NCBI GenBank assembly: GCA_903772945.1
Contig: CAICTM010000119.1
Location: forward strand, 49,029-113,028
Source: Seminavis robusta
Taxonomy: Eukaryota; Bacillariophyta; Bacillariophyceae; Naviculales; Naviculaceae
Length of the DNA stretch: 64,000 nt
Reading direction: 5' to 3'
This document shows positions 1 to 10,136 of the stretch, piece by piece. Every line of letters starts with the position of its first letter. The first letter of the stretch is position 1. Below the pieces are notes generated by a model. The model saw only the letters and a program-made list of their open reading frames with translations, did no database searches and was not told where the DNA came from. A program made the position numbers and the translations under genes.

Positions 1-356
1 TTGGCCAACTCGGACAGTTGGAGCCCGTGTTCTCGGCACCCAGCACAACCCGGAGTTCGCACCGCAAACAGAACCGTCACATTGGCCCCGACATCCCGTC
101 GCTCCTTGATAGTCATGGACTTGAGGTCAGTGGTGCTATTGGCAACGTTGACGACCCCAAAGGAAGGATTGACACGGCGAAGTGGAATGTTGTAGAGTGC
201 CTTGGTTTTTACTTTGTAAGATTCGTCGACTCCATCCGTTCTTTCACTTGTGTCTGAAGCTTCCGTGGCTGATGTGGAGGCAGACTCTCGAACCTTGAGC
301 ATCCCGAGCTCATGTGGGAGTTCCTGAGGTAGGTTAGAAATGATGGCTGTTGACAT
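1..356 (-). CDS. PRXL2-like (AhpC/TSA-type) redox protein, N-terminal part, cut by window start
   Basis: The reading frame opens at an ATG at 354-356 and stays open to the window edge, giving 118 residues of the N-terminus. After a Ser/Thr-rich leader of about 45 residues comes a stretch that ends in VLFAVRTPGCAGCREHGLQL, with the CxxC pair at residues 104 and 107. This is the pattern of the PRXL2/FAM213 thioredoxin-fold family (hydrophobic strand, Arg, Pro-Gly-Cys-x-x-Cys-Arg), where the two cysteines are the redox site. I see no signal peptide. The remainder of the thioredoxin fold lies outside the window, so length and completeness cannot be judged. A related alternative is another AhpC/TSA antioxidant-type protein. 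Confidence 0.7.
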   Translation of the reverse strand, partial: MSTAIISNLPQELPHELGMLKVRESASTSATEASDTSERTDGVDESYKVKTKALYNIPLRRVNPSFGVVNVANSTTDLKSMTIKERRDVGANVTVLFAVRTPGCAGCREHGLQLSELA

Positions 357-1023
357 GGTTTTTGTTGATGGCAAGTTGTGAGTTGCTGTGCTTTCCAAGG
401 ATTTTGTGAGAGAAGCGAAACGCTGTGAACTGCCTGAGCCGCATTCGGAAGGGATTGGAGTGTTGCTCGTGCACTCCAACCCAGGACTGGTGTCGCGTTC
501 GATCGAAGCCGTCCGGGGAAGCTCTTGGAAACTCGCGTTTGGACCAAAGTGGATCAGGTGGCATAACTAGCCTGCAGGTCTGCAAGGCCACCTAGCTTTA
601 CATCGAACCGGCCACCCACCTCACAACTTTGTTCAAAAGCTGCTGATGAAGCATGCAACCAGAACCGCATCCGTCAAAGCATGGCAACCAAACCCATGTA
701 CCGGTACTCACTCTGAAAGCCGCTGAGAATGCAACTAGCTAGCAACTACAAACTACAGTACAGACACCAGAACCGCATCGGTCAATGCATGGCAACCAAA
801 ACTATGGACTTGACTCACTCAAGGTGTTTGATGGCACTTTCTATTTCTTATTCCCATATTTCTAACACCATACTGGAAGCGTAGCTGGTGGATCGTTAGG
901 ATCAACCTGCCGTATCTCAAAAGTAACAAAACTGGACATCAGCAAGAAGGATACGAGTATTTTGGCTTGTCCATAGATGATTGACATTGCATTCAGCCAA
1001 TTACAATACATCACAGGCCATGC
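357..1023. other. Intergenic: promoter of the PRXL2-like gene and 3' flank of the Popeye-like gene
   Basis: No convincing coding frame. It contains a 54-55 bp direct repeat (listed separately) and short GCTAGC and GTACCGGTAC palindromes. Confidence 0.5.
659..820. repeat. Direct repeat, two 54-55 bp copies
   Basis: Copies at 659-713 and 767-820 both begin CCAGAACCGCATC and share GTCAA, GCATGGCAACCAAA and a final ACTCACTC, with a few substitutions and one indel. The 53 bp between them is unrelated. Confidence 0.8.
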
Positions 1024-2388
1024 TCATGCGGGACTCTCTCTTCCAACCGTGTTGTCCTTGGACGCTTCTTGATTGTTGTCATTGTTGTCGCCAACTTCTT
1101 CTTCTACATCATCTTCGTCATGATTGTCGTTGCCACTCTGATAGTTGGCAATGGTGGCCGATCGTTGTGCCTTCCAATTGTCAAGCCACGTTTGCCAGGT
1201 GGGGCGTGCACTACTTCGACTGACGGTAAAGTTGATGACTTTGCCCACAATGGCACTGGTCATGGCTCTGGTAAGGGCATCTCTCATATCACCCGACCGT
1301 CGCATCAACTGTTCCATGTCGTTGTGCGTCCATCTCCACACAATACAATCTTCTCGTGCCATGACGGTATACATGGCATGGGCGGCGGCGAGCGGGGGCG
1401 GAGGTGAATTGTTCTTGTTCTGTTTGGTCTTCTTTTTTTCTTGCTGTTGTTGCATTTCTTTCTCCCAACAGGCTTCCAAGAATGCCATTTCTCCCACCCA
1501 GGCACCGGATGTTCCACTGTTACCTTTATTGTTATTGTTGTTGTTACTGTCATGCTGATCCTGCAGTGGCGTGGCAGAAGCCGCTGTCAAATATCGGCCA
1601 AGAATGGATGCTCGTGTGGATCCTTCCACCACCAAATAGACATGTTCAATCTTTTGTCCTTGTTTGATGACGGGTGAATTTTTGGGCACGGCAATTTGTT
1701 CGGCCTTGTTGGCAATGACTTCGAATTGTTTGGGTGTTATACCGTACAGTGCAAAGTATTTTTGGAAACAGGCTTCTTGTTGGGGCGTCATTTCGACGTG
1801 GGAGTGTCGTTCGTTCACAATTTGAATGATAAAATAAGTGTTGACGGATGCAAATAAACTGGTCCAACCAATCATTAACCACTTGATGGGGGCTTGAAAT
1901 AGATTGTACACGATAAAACACACGGATCCCGTGACGGAGAGAGACCGCAACTCCAACACGTCCGTCCGTGTAAATGCCAACAAGGTACAGAGGGATCCCG
2001 CATTCATAATGAGCACGGGAGCATTGAGTTTTAAAAATTCCAAAGCCCGCTCCAGTATATCTCGTGCTTGTTGTGTCTGCTGTGTGGATTGCGCCGCCGT
2101 TGCCGTGGTCACATTGCTAGCAGTTTCGACTTTGGGTGGCAGCGACTGCAAGGGTTTGGGCATGGGTGGAGTGGGGCTGGGTAGCTTGGGCAATTGTGGA
2201 GCCGTTTGTCGCGGTGGGACACGGATTCGAAAGAATTGGCCATTGTGGACTCCCTTTAGGATGCGAGGACGAGTCCGATTGCGAAGGCTATTCTCATAGT
2301 TGGAAAATACCTTGTTCAAGTTGTCACTACTGTTGCGATAGCGTATCACGCGGTCCAGAAACTGCTTGTTCTGGCGAGGGAGTTTCAT
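1024..2388 (-). CDS. Popeye-like membrane protein with cyclic-nucleotide-binding-type domain
   Basis: Single-exon 454-residue protein. Residues about 1-110 are polar and Pro/Gln-rich. Three hydrophobic segments follow at roughly 122-140, 148-165 and 167-192, and then a cNMP-binding-type beta-roll from about 205 to 390. The order of short N-terminal region, three helices and then the roll is that of Popeye-domain proteins. The roll keeps a GEMAFLEA phosphate-cassette-like stretch. It is interrupted twice: by an Asn-run near 282-290 and by a Gln/Lys/Asn/Pro-rich insert near 313-335. The tail is acidic (DEDDVEEE). Popeye proteins bind cAMP and regulate membrane traffic or ion channels in animals; here only the architecture is supported. 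It could instead be an unrelated cNMP-domain membrane protein. Confidence 0.65.
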   Translation of the reverse strand: MKLPRQNKQFLDRVIRYRNSSDNLNKVFSNYENSLRNRTRPRILKGVHNGQFFRIRVPPRQTAPQLPKLPSPTPPMPKPLQSLPPKVETASNVTTATAAQSTQQTQQARDILERALEFLKLNAPVLIMNAGSLCTLLAFTRTDVLELRSLSVTGSVCFIVYNLFQAPIKWLMIGWTSLFASVNTYFIIQIVNERHSHVEMTPQQEACFQKYFALYGITPKQFEVIANKAEQIAVPKNSPVIKQGQKIEHVYLVVEGSTRASILGRYLTAASATPLQDQHDSNNNNNNKGNSGTSGAWVGEMAFLEACWEKEMQQQQEKKKTKQNKNNSPPPPLAAAHAMYTVMAREDCIVWRWTHNDMEQLMRRSGDMRDALTRAMTSAIVGKVINFTVSRSSARPTWQTWLDNWKAQRSATIANYQSGNDNHDEDDVEEEVGDNNDNNQEASKDNTVGRESPA

Positions 2389-2775
2389 AGTGATGAATAA
2401 TTATAGAAAGCAGGATAGATAGTATGCTCTGATGGGCGGTGTGGGGTTGGTGTTTCTGGAGTGCTGATGGCGGTTTGACTTTGTTTGGTTTTGCGGTTGT
2501 GATGTTGAGAGAGAGGAAAAAGAAGAAGGAAAGAGAAGAAAAGTGAGAATTTGTTTCACCGGTCTCAAAAGGTGACGTCAGTTCAAGTTAGTTCGGTGAA
2601 GGCATTCACAAAGATCCAAAAGATACAGACATCGTCGAAGGCTTGAGCTCGCGAACCCGAAGCAAAGAAGAAGCGAAGAAGCAAAGCAACACAAAGACCA
2701 CCACGAAAGCACAGAAGGTGCCAGACTCCGTACCAGGTAGCACCCTTGTTGGTGTAGTGTTGCAGTGCAGCAGTA
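2389..2775. promoter_or_regulatory. Shared 5' region of two divergent genes
   Basis: 387 bp between the divergent starts of the Popeye-like gene (-) and the unknown 2776 gene (+). It must hold both promoters. It has a purine-rich GAGAGAGGAAAAAGAAGAAGG tract near 2510-2540. No TATA box can be assigned with confidence. Confidence 0.4.
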
Positions 2776-3984
2776 ATGGCAGCCGCCATGGGTTTCGGCG
2801 GTGATATTAGTGGTAACGTCACCAACGAAAGAGATGGCAATCTTCTAGTTAGCAGGAATAATAATGTCGTAGTTCAATCTTTTTCTAGTCGTCGTCGTCA
2901 TGTCAGCTCGGCAGATATCATCTCAGAAAAGTGCCCAGAACCGTCCGCACACCAATGTGAACTTGCAGGGCTGCATGGGATTCTGTCCTTGGTCGGCACT
3001 ATCGGCAACACATCTCCTATCACCCTGGGTTCCAATATTAGTACATACCTGGATGCAACTAGTCTCGTGCACTGGATTTCCAGGGTTGGTGGACCACCAA
3101 TTCACAACAGCAAGGACTTTGATACCCTAATAATACATCAGTTAAGCCAGAGCAATACATGCACTTTTCAGTGGTCTAGTAACATCCTTTTGAACCACAA
3201 CAATGGCAATGAAGAAAACTCTAGCTGTAGGTCATGGATTGATATCGGCCCTTGTATGAATGGCACCTTCAGAGCACGAATGATTGCTAGAGGCTTTGCA
3301 GTTCAAGGCTTCACCCATCCTACTACTGGAGGCCATCGACTGAAACCTGAGATTACAATGGCTGACACTGTGTTGCAGAATGTCCGAATCAAGCTTGTTG
3401 AACTGGCAAAAGGAGACAAGCCAGTGTTTCTTGCTTTGAGAACGACTACCGTTACGCGTACTTCGATCTTCGATCGCAAGTTCTATCTCTCTCGTGATTG
3501 CAAGGGCAAGGAAATCAGGACTAAGGTAAAGTTCACAACCAAACCCAGTGAGTACTACAGTGACCAACTCACGTACAAGGTGACTCGGAGCACGGTGTTG
3601 GTTGTGCAGTACTGCAAGTGCCCGACTTGGGAAGAGAACGGATACTCGATCGCACGTCCAACAAGGACTGGGCGAAAATTCTCGGAGGAACTTTCTTTTG
3701 TGCAGCAGAAGCCTCACGTCCAGGACCGATTCCTCATTTTGTTTACCCCTGACAATCTCCACCGTGAAGAAAAGTCCGGTGTGATTTTGAGTGACGACTA
3801 TCATCCGGGAGTACCCAAAGGAACATTGAAGCACCACGACGAAGTTTACGGAATAGAGAGCAGGTTTTACACTGGTTTGTCCCCGCAAGATCTTGACGAT
3901 ATCGCGGTTGCACTGGGTGAAGACGACGAGCCCGAAGAAGAACCGGCGGAACCCGAAACCGAAACCGAAACCGGCTCCAAATAA
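2776..3984 (+). CDS. Unknown protein, 402 residues, acidic C-terminus
   Basis: An uninterrupted frame opens with ATGGCAGCCGCCATGGGTTT, so a second in-frame ATG lies 12 bp downstream. I do not recognise the family. Residues 1-60 are polar. The middle (about 60-330) is mixed alpha/beta in character with a Cys pair in YCKCPTW, and there is no clear membrane helix or signal peptide. The C-terminus is a Glu/Pro/Thr run (EEEPAEPETETETGSK) encoded by repeated GAAACC units. Just past that run, the next forward frame continues with coding-like, acidic sequence to a stop at 4079-4081 (see findings), so the true C-terminus may be about 32 residues longer through a one-base frame change. A long antisense frame over the same DNA is a shadow. 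Confidence 0.6.
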   Translation: MAAAMGFGGDISGNVTNERDGNLLVSRNNNVVVQSFSSRRRHVSSADIISEKCPEPSAHQCELAGLHGILSLVGTIGNTSPITLGSNISTYLDATSLVHWISRVGGPPIHNSKDFDTLIIHQLSQSNTCTFQWSSNILLNHNNGNEENSSCRSWIDIGPCMNGTFRARMIARGFAVQGFTHPTTGGHRLKPEITMADTVLQNVRIKLVELAKGDKPVFLALRTTTVTRTSIFDRKFYLSRDCKGKEIRTKVKFTTKPSEYYSDQLTYKVTRSTVLVVQYCKCPTWEENGYSIARPTRTGRKFSEELSFVQQKPHVQDRFLILFTPDNLHREEKSGVILSDDYHPGVPKGTLKHHDEVYGIESRFYTGLSPQDLDDIAVALGEDDEPEEEPAEPETETETGSK

Positions 3985-4084
3985 TCCTGAGGAAGCCCAA
4001 GTAGTCGAATTCGAAGTCGACGAATCGAATCCAGAACAACGACAAGTGATTGTGTATTTGCCCGATTCCGACTCTGAATAGGCG

Positions 4085-4451
4085 TGATTGACAAACAAGA
4101 ACATTAAGATAGTATAACTCCTAGCTCCTTTCTTCCCTGCTGGGTTCTGTTGGTCTAGTTGCTACTCAAGTTACACCTCTTTGCCTGCCCTGGGTTCTGT
4201 TCCGGTCTCGCACGTGGCATCTATGACAGCCTTGTCAGCTTATTGGCTACCGGTGACCGAGCGGAAACATCCCCACATTCCATCTTCCACAATCTCTCAC
4301 AACTTGTTCGGAACGTGACCAGTGACCATCACAACAACGAACGGCCAACGACCTCGATTGTGGTACTGTGGTCTCCGTGTTGCTGTCTAGCTCCTGTACT
4401 CGTAGCCAGCCAGCTTTAGCCGACCAGAAGTGTTGCAAAGAAATTTTTAAA
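4085..4451. promoter_or_regulatory. 5' region of the MFS transporter gene
   Basis: No convincing gene. It holds a short imperfect duplication around TGCTGGGTTCTGTTGG (4139) and TGCCCTGGGTTCTGTTCC (4187). It presumably carries the promoter and 5' UTR of the transporter. Confidence 0.35.
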
Positions 4452-6794
4452 ATGAGCTCAGACGCAGCAATATTGTCCACTGACCAAAGGGAGGATGGTT
4501 CTCACAGTCGGCAGGAAGAGGAAGACATGGACCACAATGATACGGAAGCCGCATCCGACGAACGAGACCTTGCGCTGCAGGTTGTGGATCAGAGTGTCCG
4601 ACATACCAACATTCCCGTGTTGACCTGTTCGTTTCTGGCAGCGCTAACAACGGGGGCGACTTCCTATTCCTTTGGTACGTGATGTGATGAATAGACTACC
4701 ATTGTCTTTTGGTTTAGTGTTTTTCTTTCAACCGAATGCCAATGTCTGTTATTGCTTGCCCTCTTTATCTACTGATCTACAACAGGTCTGTACGCGGGAG
4801 AGCTCAAAGCGAGACTGGAGTTTTCACAATCCCAGCTGGATACCATTTCTTCGGCAATATTTTTTGCGGGTATCTTTTCATGGGTTCCTGGTCTCGTTGT
4901 CGACAATTTCGGAACTAGAACCGGGACGGTCTCGGGAGGACTAATGGGTGCAATCTCGCTGAGCTGCTTTTGGGCCGTGTCGACCAAGTTTTTCCCACTC
5001 GAACAGCATTTGCTGGTACCGGTTCTCAGTTCTTTGGGTGTCCTGATTTTCCTATCGTGTGCTTTGATTGTGAGTTAGTTGTGGCTACTTTTGCCTGTGA
5101 TACCCCTGTGTAAGGTTTGCTTGTTTGTGTCTCATTAGCATCTCTTTACCAATGAAAAACTCTTCTTTTACAGACTGGAAGTGTATTCAAGGTTATTGTC
5201 ACTACTTGTGGAGCCGGAAGCAAGGGTACAGCAGTGGGTGCTGCAAAGGGTTATGTAGGTACGTTTGGTTTACGTTCATGGCATCGAACAGATCGTGGTC
5301 ATCCATCCATCCATCTTACCACAACACCTTTTTCGCTCGATTGTTGGACAGGGCTAGGCGCTGGAGTCTATTCTTGCATATTCGAATCTCTCAAAACCAA
5401 GGGACAGTCGGATCTTGATTTTTTGATCATGGCGGCACTGCTATTCATTACCAATGTGACAATCCCCTGTCTCTTCTTGATGCCAGCGCATAAGGTCGTC
5501 CAAGAAGAGGAATTTCACGATGAAGCAACACCACTCCATTTCAGAACATTATATTGCTCTCTGGCAGCCATGGCGACAATCATCATCTGGAACAGCTTGG
5601 AAGAGCTATTCAATGAAAATAAAGAACCAACACCAAAGCTGGACGATGACAATAAACATGCAGGGCAGAACCTTCCTCTGGCAGTCTTTATGCTGGTTAT
5701 TTGGGTGGCGCCCATCTTGAGTTTACTGTTCCTGCCCAAAAAGTCGACATTGCAGGTTGCCGAAGAAGAACACGAACCAGAAGGCGAGAGTTTGCTCACA
5801 GAAAACAGCAATGTGGAAATGAATAACGAAAACGGCGACATTAGCTTGCAAAGAATACAAAATTCAAAAGACGGCAACAACCAACAGGACGCGGAGGAGG
5901 CAGATGGTGGAGATGTGGCACATGATTTGCTGCGGGTACCCCAGGAGGATCCCGACAACCTTAACGAATCCGAAACGCTGGGTCCCGATGATGTGGATGA
6001 AATTGGCGGAGACAAGAATCTCTGGCAAATGCTTCGGACACCCACTGCCATGCTAATGCTGTGGACGACAACCATTCTAGTTGGTGGAGGAATCGTCATG
6101 ACAAACAATATGGGTCAAATGGTGGAAGCACTGGGCTTTCCAAAAGAGACAACACCGGCCAGTCTTGCCTTCTTTAGTGTGGCACAATCGGGGGGCCGTG
6201 TCATTACGGGAGCCTTGTCGGAAAGTGCTTTGAATTGGCCAACGAAAAGCTTTTGCATAAACTCGGGGGTTCCGAGACCGTTTTTCCTTGTAACAGCATC
6301 GATAGCCGGCTTTATTGCTCACATGTCCTTGGCTGTGGCCACCACCAAGGCCTTCTTTGTGATCGGATGTACTCTGGCAGGGCTGGCATTTGGCATGGTT
6401 TGGCCGCTCATGGTGAGTTCTTCAGTCTAGTTGGATTCGATTCTGTTCATTCGGATGCGTCTTATCCACTTTGTCTTTTTCAAACTGTCAGGTACTCATC
6501 ATTGGAGAGGTCTTTGGTACCGCCAATGTGGGGGCAAACTACATGTTTTTCGACGGGTTTACCAGTGCTGCTGGCAGTGTGCTTCTATCAAAGTTTCTCG
6601 CTCAAACAGTGTACGAAGATAACATTGACAAGAAAGATAATCCGGAGAATGTTATTTGCATCGGGAGTGCCTGCTTCAGCATGACGCACTCGGTCGTTGC
6701 TGTTCTGTCAATGGCATGTATATTAACGAGCGTTTCTATGCTTTTCACAACTCGAAAAGTCTACAACAGTGCAAATCTGCACACAGGGCACTGA
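4452..6794 (+). CDS. Major facilitator superfamily transporter, Nodulin-like/NFD4 type, five exons
   Basis: Exons 4452-4674, 4786-5069, 5174-5258, 5352-6412 and 6492-6794 join in frame at GT-AG sites (introns 111, 104, 93 and 79 bp), giving 651 residues. The N-terminus (about 55 residues) is acidic and cytosolic-looking. About twelve hydrophobic segments follow, split by a long acidic central loop (about residues 340-440, rich in Glu, Asp and Asn). Segment 1 includes TTGATSYSFGLYAGELK and segment 2 FFAGIFSWVPGLVVDNFGTR, the pattern of eukaryotic Nodulin-like/NFD4 MFS proteins (substrate usually unknown). The second half has GLAFGMVWPLM then VLIIGEVFGTANVGANYMFF, joined exactly across the last intron. 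Substrate cannot be inferred. Confidence 0.85.
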
Positions 6795-7307
6795 CGAGGG
6801 AAACGACAATTGCTATGGAGTGAGAGTGCGGAGTGCTTCCGACCAAGCTCCAGACGAACCTAGCTAGCTAGCTGCAGGCAGCAGCAAACAAACAACACGC
6901 AGAACTTTGGAGGAGAACCCAACGCAATGGGGCTTCACCAGAAGCTTGCTGTTCACCAGCTCTAAAGAGTAGAGGAATTGAATCTACTAAACACAACTCT
7001 AGTATAACCTTCAAGATTCTGACATTGTGAGTGGAAGGAGTTGACTATCAGAGCAGACAGGGTGTCGGTTCTACCTTAATCGTAGAGGTTGCCTCAGAAG
7101 TGCAGACTGACTTGGGCAGAGCAGCAGCGGTACTTCCTATGCCCCAAGCCGAGCGGTCCTGTTTCCAATCGAAACAAGGTCGATGCCAAGCATATCCCTA
7201 GCTAGTAGAAGCAACCATACTGGTACCACTTGCTCTGTAAGGGGTGTGTGGGTTCTTTGCAAGAGATAGCCAATCGATTGTAGTAGCCCCCCCCCCCCCA
7301 GTTCCAA
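6795..7307. other. Intergenic between convergent MFS and CLPTM1 genes
   Basis: Both 3' UTRs should lie here. There is a (CTAG)n stretch at about 6860-6873 and a run of 13 C at 7287-7299, 8 bp beyond the CLPTM1 stop (G13 on the sense strand). No gene seen. Confidence 0.5.
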
Positions 7308-10136
7308 TTATTGCTTCTTCTTGGTGTCTGAAAGCTTTCCATTGGTGCTAGTAGTGTTTTCTGCGACGGCCTCACCACCTCCTTCGGCTGGTCGGGAGAG
7401 ATCCACAGGGTACAGCCACCGTTGGTACAGATAAATGAAGAACACAACGTCATCTCGGAAGCAGCTTATTCTTGCCATCGTGGGCATTCGGACAATGAAA
7501 CTGAACAAATCGTCAATAAATGTATTCAGACTCTTGTAGATGAGAACTTGCCAAGGCAGATGTGCAACACTCTTCAGCTTGTAGTTCAAGAACAGCTGGG
7601 CGGAAAGGGAAGAGAAAAGGTTAGACTTTGTGTTGGAATACTATAGTACATCGTAACACCAATCGGCACAAACCTGAGGGAACATCAACGCAAACCTATC
7701 GTGATGGGAGAAGAGACGTTCGAAATGAGTATCAAGCAACACTCAATGAGGGCATAAGCAAATCATGATACGTACCCAACTCCATAGACTGCCGAAGAGG
7801 CAGAAGTCACCAACCATGAATACCACCCTATGTGTTCATCGTACACGAACGAGTAGAAAATATAACCAAGCACCACGGGAGCCATGACCACCCCAAGTGA
7901 ACGTATTGCCATTCGATCTGCTTCCAATGTCACTGCAATCAAGTCTTGGTTGCCCTCGCCCTCATCGTTCGATTCACCCTCCTTGTTACTGCTAGTCTCC
8001 ATTCGAGTGGCCCGAAGCTCGTATCCGGACAGTCGAACGATAGAGTTCCACCATGCAGTACTGTGATTATTGTCGTTTGTCTTGACAAAGATCAACCCGG
8101 CTCCACGTTGGCATTTCCAGAATGCAATGAGACACCCAATGGCACTGGGACCGACCATGAGCAAGGAACTCTCGCGGTCAATCAAGTAGAGAAGAATAAC
8201 CGTTTGTCCGATTGCATCAATGAAAAGCTAGCAAGTAGTTCCAGGCTGTAGGTGAGCCCTTGCGCAAATCTCAAAATGATCGGTACAAATTATCAGACTA
8301 CTTACAGCTCTAATGGATAGCCCTTGCAAACTCTTGTTTCTGCGCCAAAAGTTGACTGCAAGTATAGAGGTGAAAGAATTGGCACGCAGCAAGTGAGAAA
8401 GACAAATGCACGGCGCGAACTGTACCCAGGTGAGCATACGTAGATAAGTAAGTAGGTATCCTCACCTTCTTCTCGGAATGTAAGAAACTCAAAAAGCAAG
8501 TGGAGTGCACTTGCCAACATTGTGATTGCCAATAGTGTAATGTTGGTATCGGCAATGAGATTCTTGACCTACGGTACAAACGAAGAACCAAGTAACGTCC
8601 TTGTGAGTTGTTGCCGTACTTGCATGCATCCTTCACACGACGAGCAAACAATACTACAATAATACTTGCCTCATCGATATCACTGGCCTCAAACCCCAGA
8701 TTCTTTTGTGCTTCCAATGCTTCCGTCAAGTGCGACAAGAGCCTCCATCGGGCTGGACTAATGGCCCCAGCCGTGGCGGTGGTAATTTTGGATTGCACAT
8801 TCTTGTTGTTTTTGTCGTCACCATGACTATCGACATCACTGCGATCAAACGACACGCGCAGCGGCAAGGACGTCACAGTTTCATTCATGGGAATAAACTT
8901 GTCACTGGTCAATCCAATTTCGGACGAATACAATGCCGGCAAATGCACCACACCAGTTGGATGGTCTTGTGTCGGGCGTGGCAATCGTGCCACCTTCATA
9001 CCGGAATAGTCCAAGACGGGCAGGGGATAGGATTCTTCGTCCTTGACGTATTTGATGGAAACTTCTGGTTTCCAGTACGGATATCCCGCACCGCGTTGTT
9101 TCATATCCAAGTAGGATTGATAAATGGCATGCTCGTTGGGTTTGGAATAGGCAAAATCCCAGGGTGGTTGTTCGTCTGTTCTTTGTAGTATGTATCGTCG
9201 AAAGAGATAAAACACGTCATGATAGAGTATGCGTGTGGGTTTGTGAATGTGATGTGGTTCTTCGAATTTGACCATATTGACTCCTCCCAATAAGAGTGCA
9301 TGTGCCCGAGACGCCTTGTGGGCGGCATTGGTGGCATCGGGGATATTCTTGGGTGGCCAGAGTTGTTCCCACGCACTGGATTTGTATTGTCGCATGACCA
9401 TGACGTGTAGTTGAATGGTGGAGTTGGATCTTAGGGCGTTCCAGAGCGGCGCTGGCAAGGAAATGATGGTTCGATCGGCCTTTAGTTCTTGCAAGGCAGC
9501 ATTGTTTTCTTCCGGTAATGGAGGCGGTTCGGCCATGCCCAGGAATGCCAAGAAGGATTGTACTTGTCGGGACATGGCATAATACAGCGTCAATAAAAAG
9601 CTGGTCGATTCAATGCCTTGACCCGAAGCATGAATGGCCGAAAGCACTCCGCCTTCGCCTCGATCCCATGCGGATTTTTCGGCCTGATCGAGCCACGTTT
9701 GTGCTGCCAAAAAGGAAGGATCGGCTTGACAGGATTGGTCGTCCGTTTGGTCGAGAGACGTAATCAAAAAGGATTTGGAGAGAGATGGAGCCGTCAATTT
9801 TTGTTGCCACAACAGTGCCACATCGTTGGGTGGCACCAAATTCTTTAATTGTTCTTCCGAAGCGGCGTTGGCCACCAGTTGACCCTGATCATCCAAAAAA
9901 TCCGCTTGTAGAAAATTGACATGGAATTTGGATCGAGTTGACAGGTACACTCGCATATCCATGGTAGTGCCGTGATCCCACAGAGGATGGACCATTTGCT
10001 GCTCGGAATACACCGACAAATCCACCGTGGCGAGGGGATACATCATTAGGTACATGTTGTATCCTGCCAGTCCAATGTACAGTGCCATCAAGGCAGATGC
10101 AAAAAAGGATACCGAACACACATTGCGGAGGGCCAT
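7308..10136 (-). CDS. CLPTM1: CLPTM1 family multipass ER membrane protein, six exons
   Basis: Sense-order exons are 10136-8670, 8568-8466, 8355-8306, 8227-7776, 7695-7674 and 7595-7308, which join in frame to 793 residues. Intron 1 is GC-AG (GAG|GCAAGT) and exon 5 is a 22-nt microexon. The start is the ATG at 10136; codons upstream of it stay open but look like 5' UTR. Residues about 8-32 form the first membrane helix, followed by a large lumenal domain and five C-terminal helices. The junction DIDEVKNLIADTN, then LHLLFEFLTFREEVNFWRR, and the final PQLFLNYKLKSVAHLPW-like region are CLPTM1/CLPTM1L hallmarks. CLPTM1 is an ER protein that retains GABA-A receptors in animals; CLPTM1L is a lipid scramblase. 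The tail is polar (Lys/Thr). Confidence 0.93.
7674..7695 (-). other. 22-nt microexon of the CLPTM1 gene
   Basis: Flanked by ATAG on the 5' side and CAG|GTTTG on the 3' side. It supplies FALMFPQ between YGVG and LFLNYKL, exactly filling a conserved CLPTM1 segment. Confidence 0.88.

Noticed and set aside
3232-4104. 290-codon open frame on the minus strand
   Set aside because: Lies antisense to the 2776-3984 gene, with composition typical of a reverse shadow (FGFGFGF from the GAAACC repeat).
5515-6108. 197-codon minus-strand frame
   Set aside because: Complement of the acidic loop of the MFS transporter exon; Ser-rich shadow.
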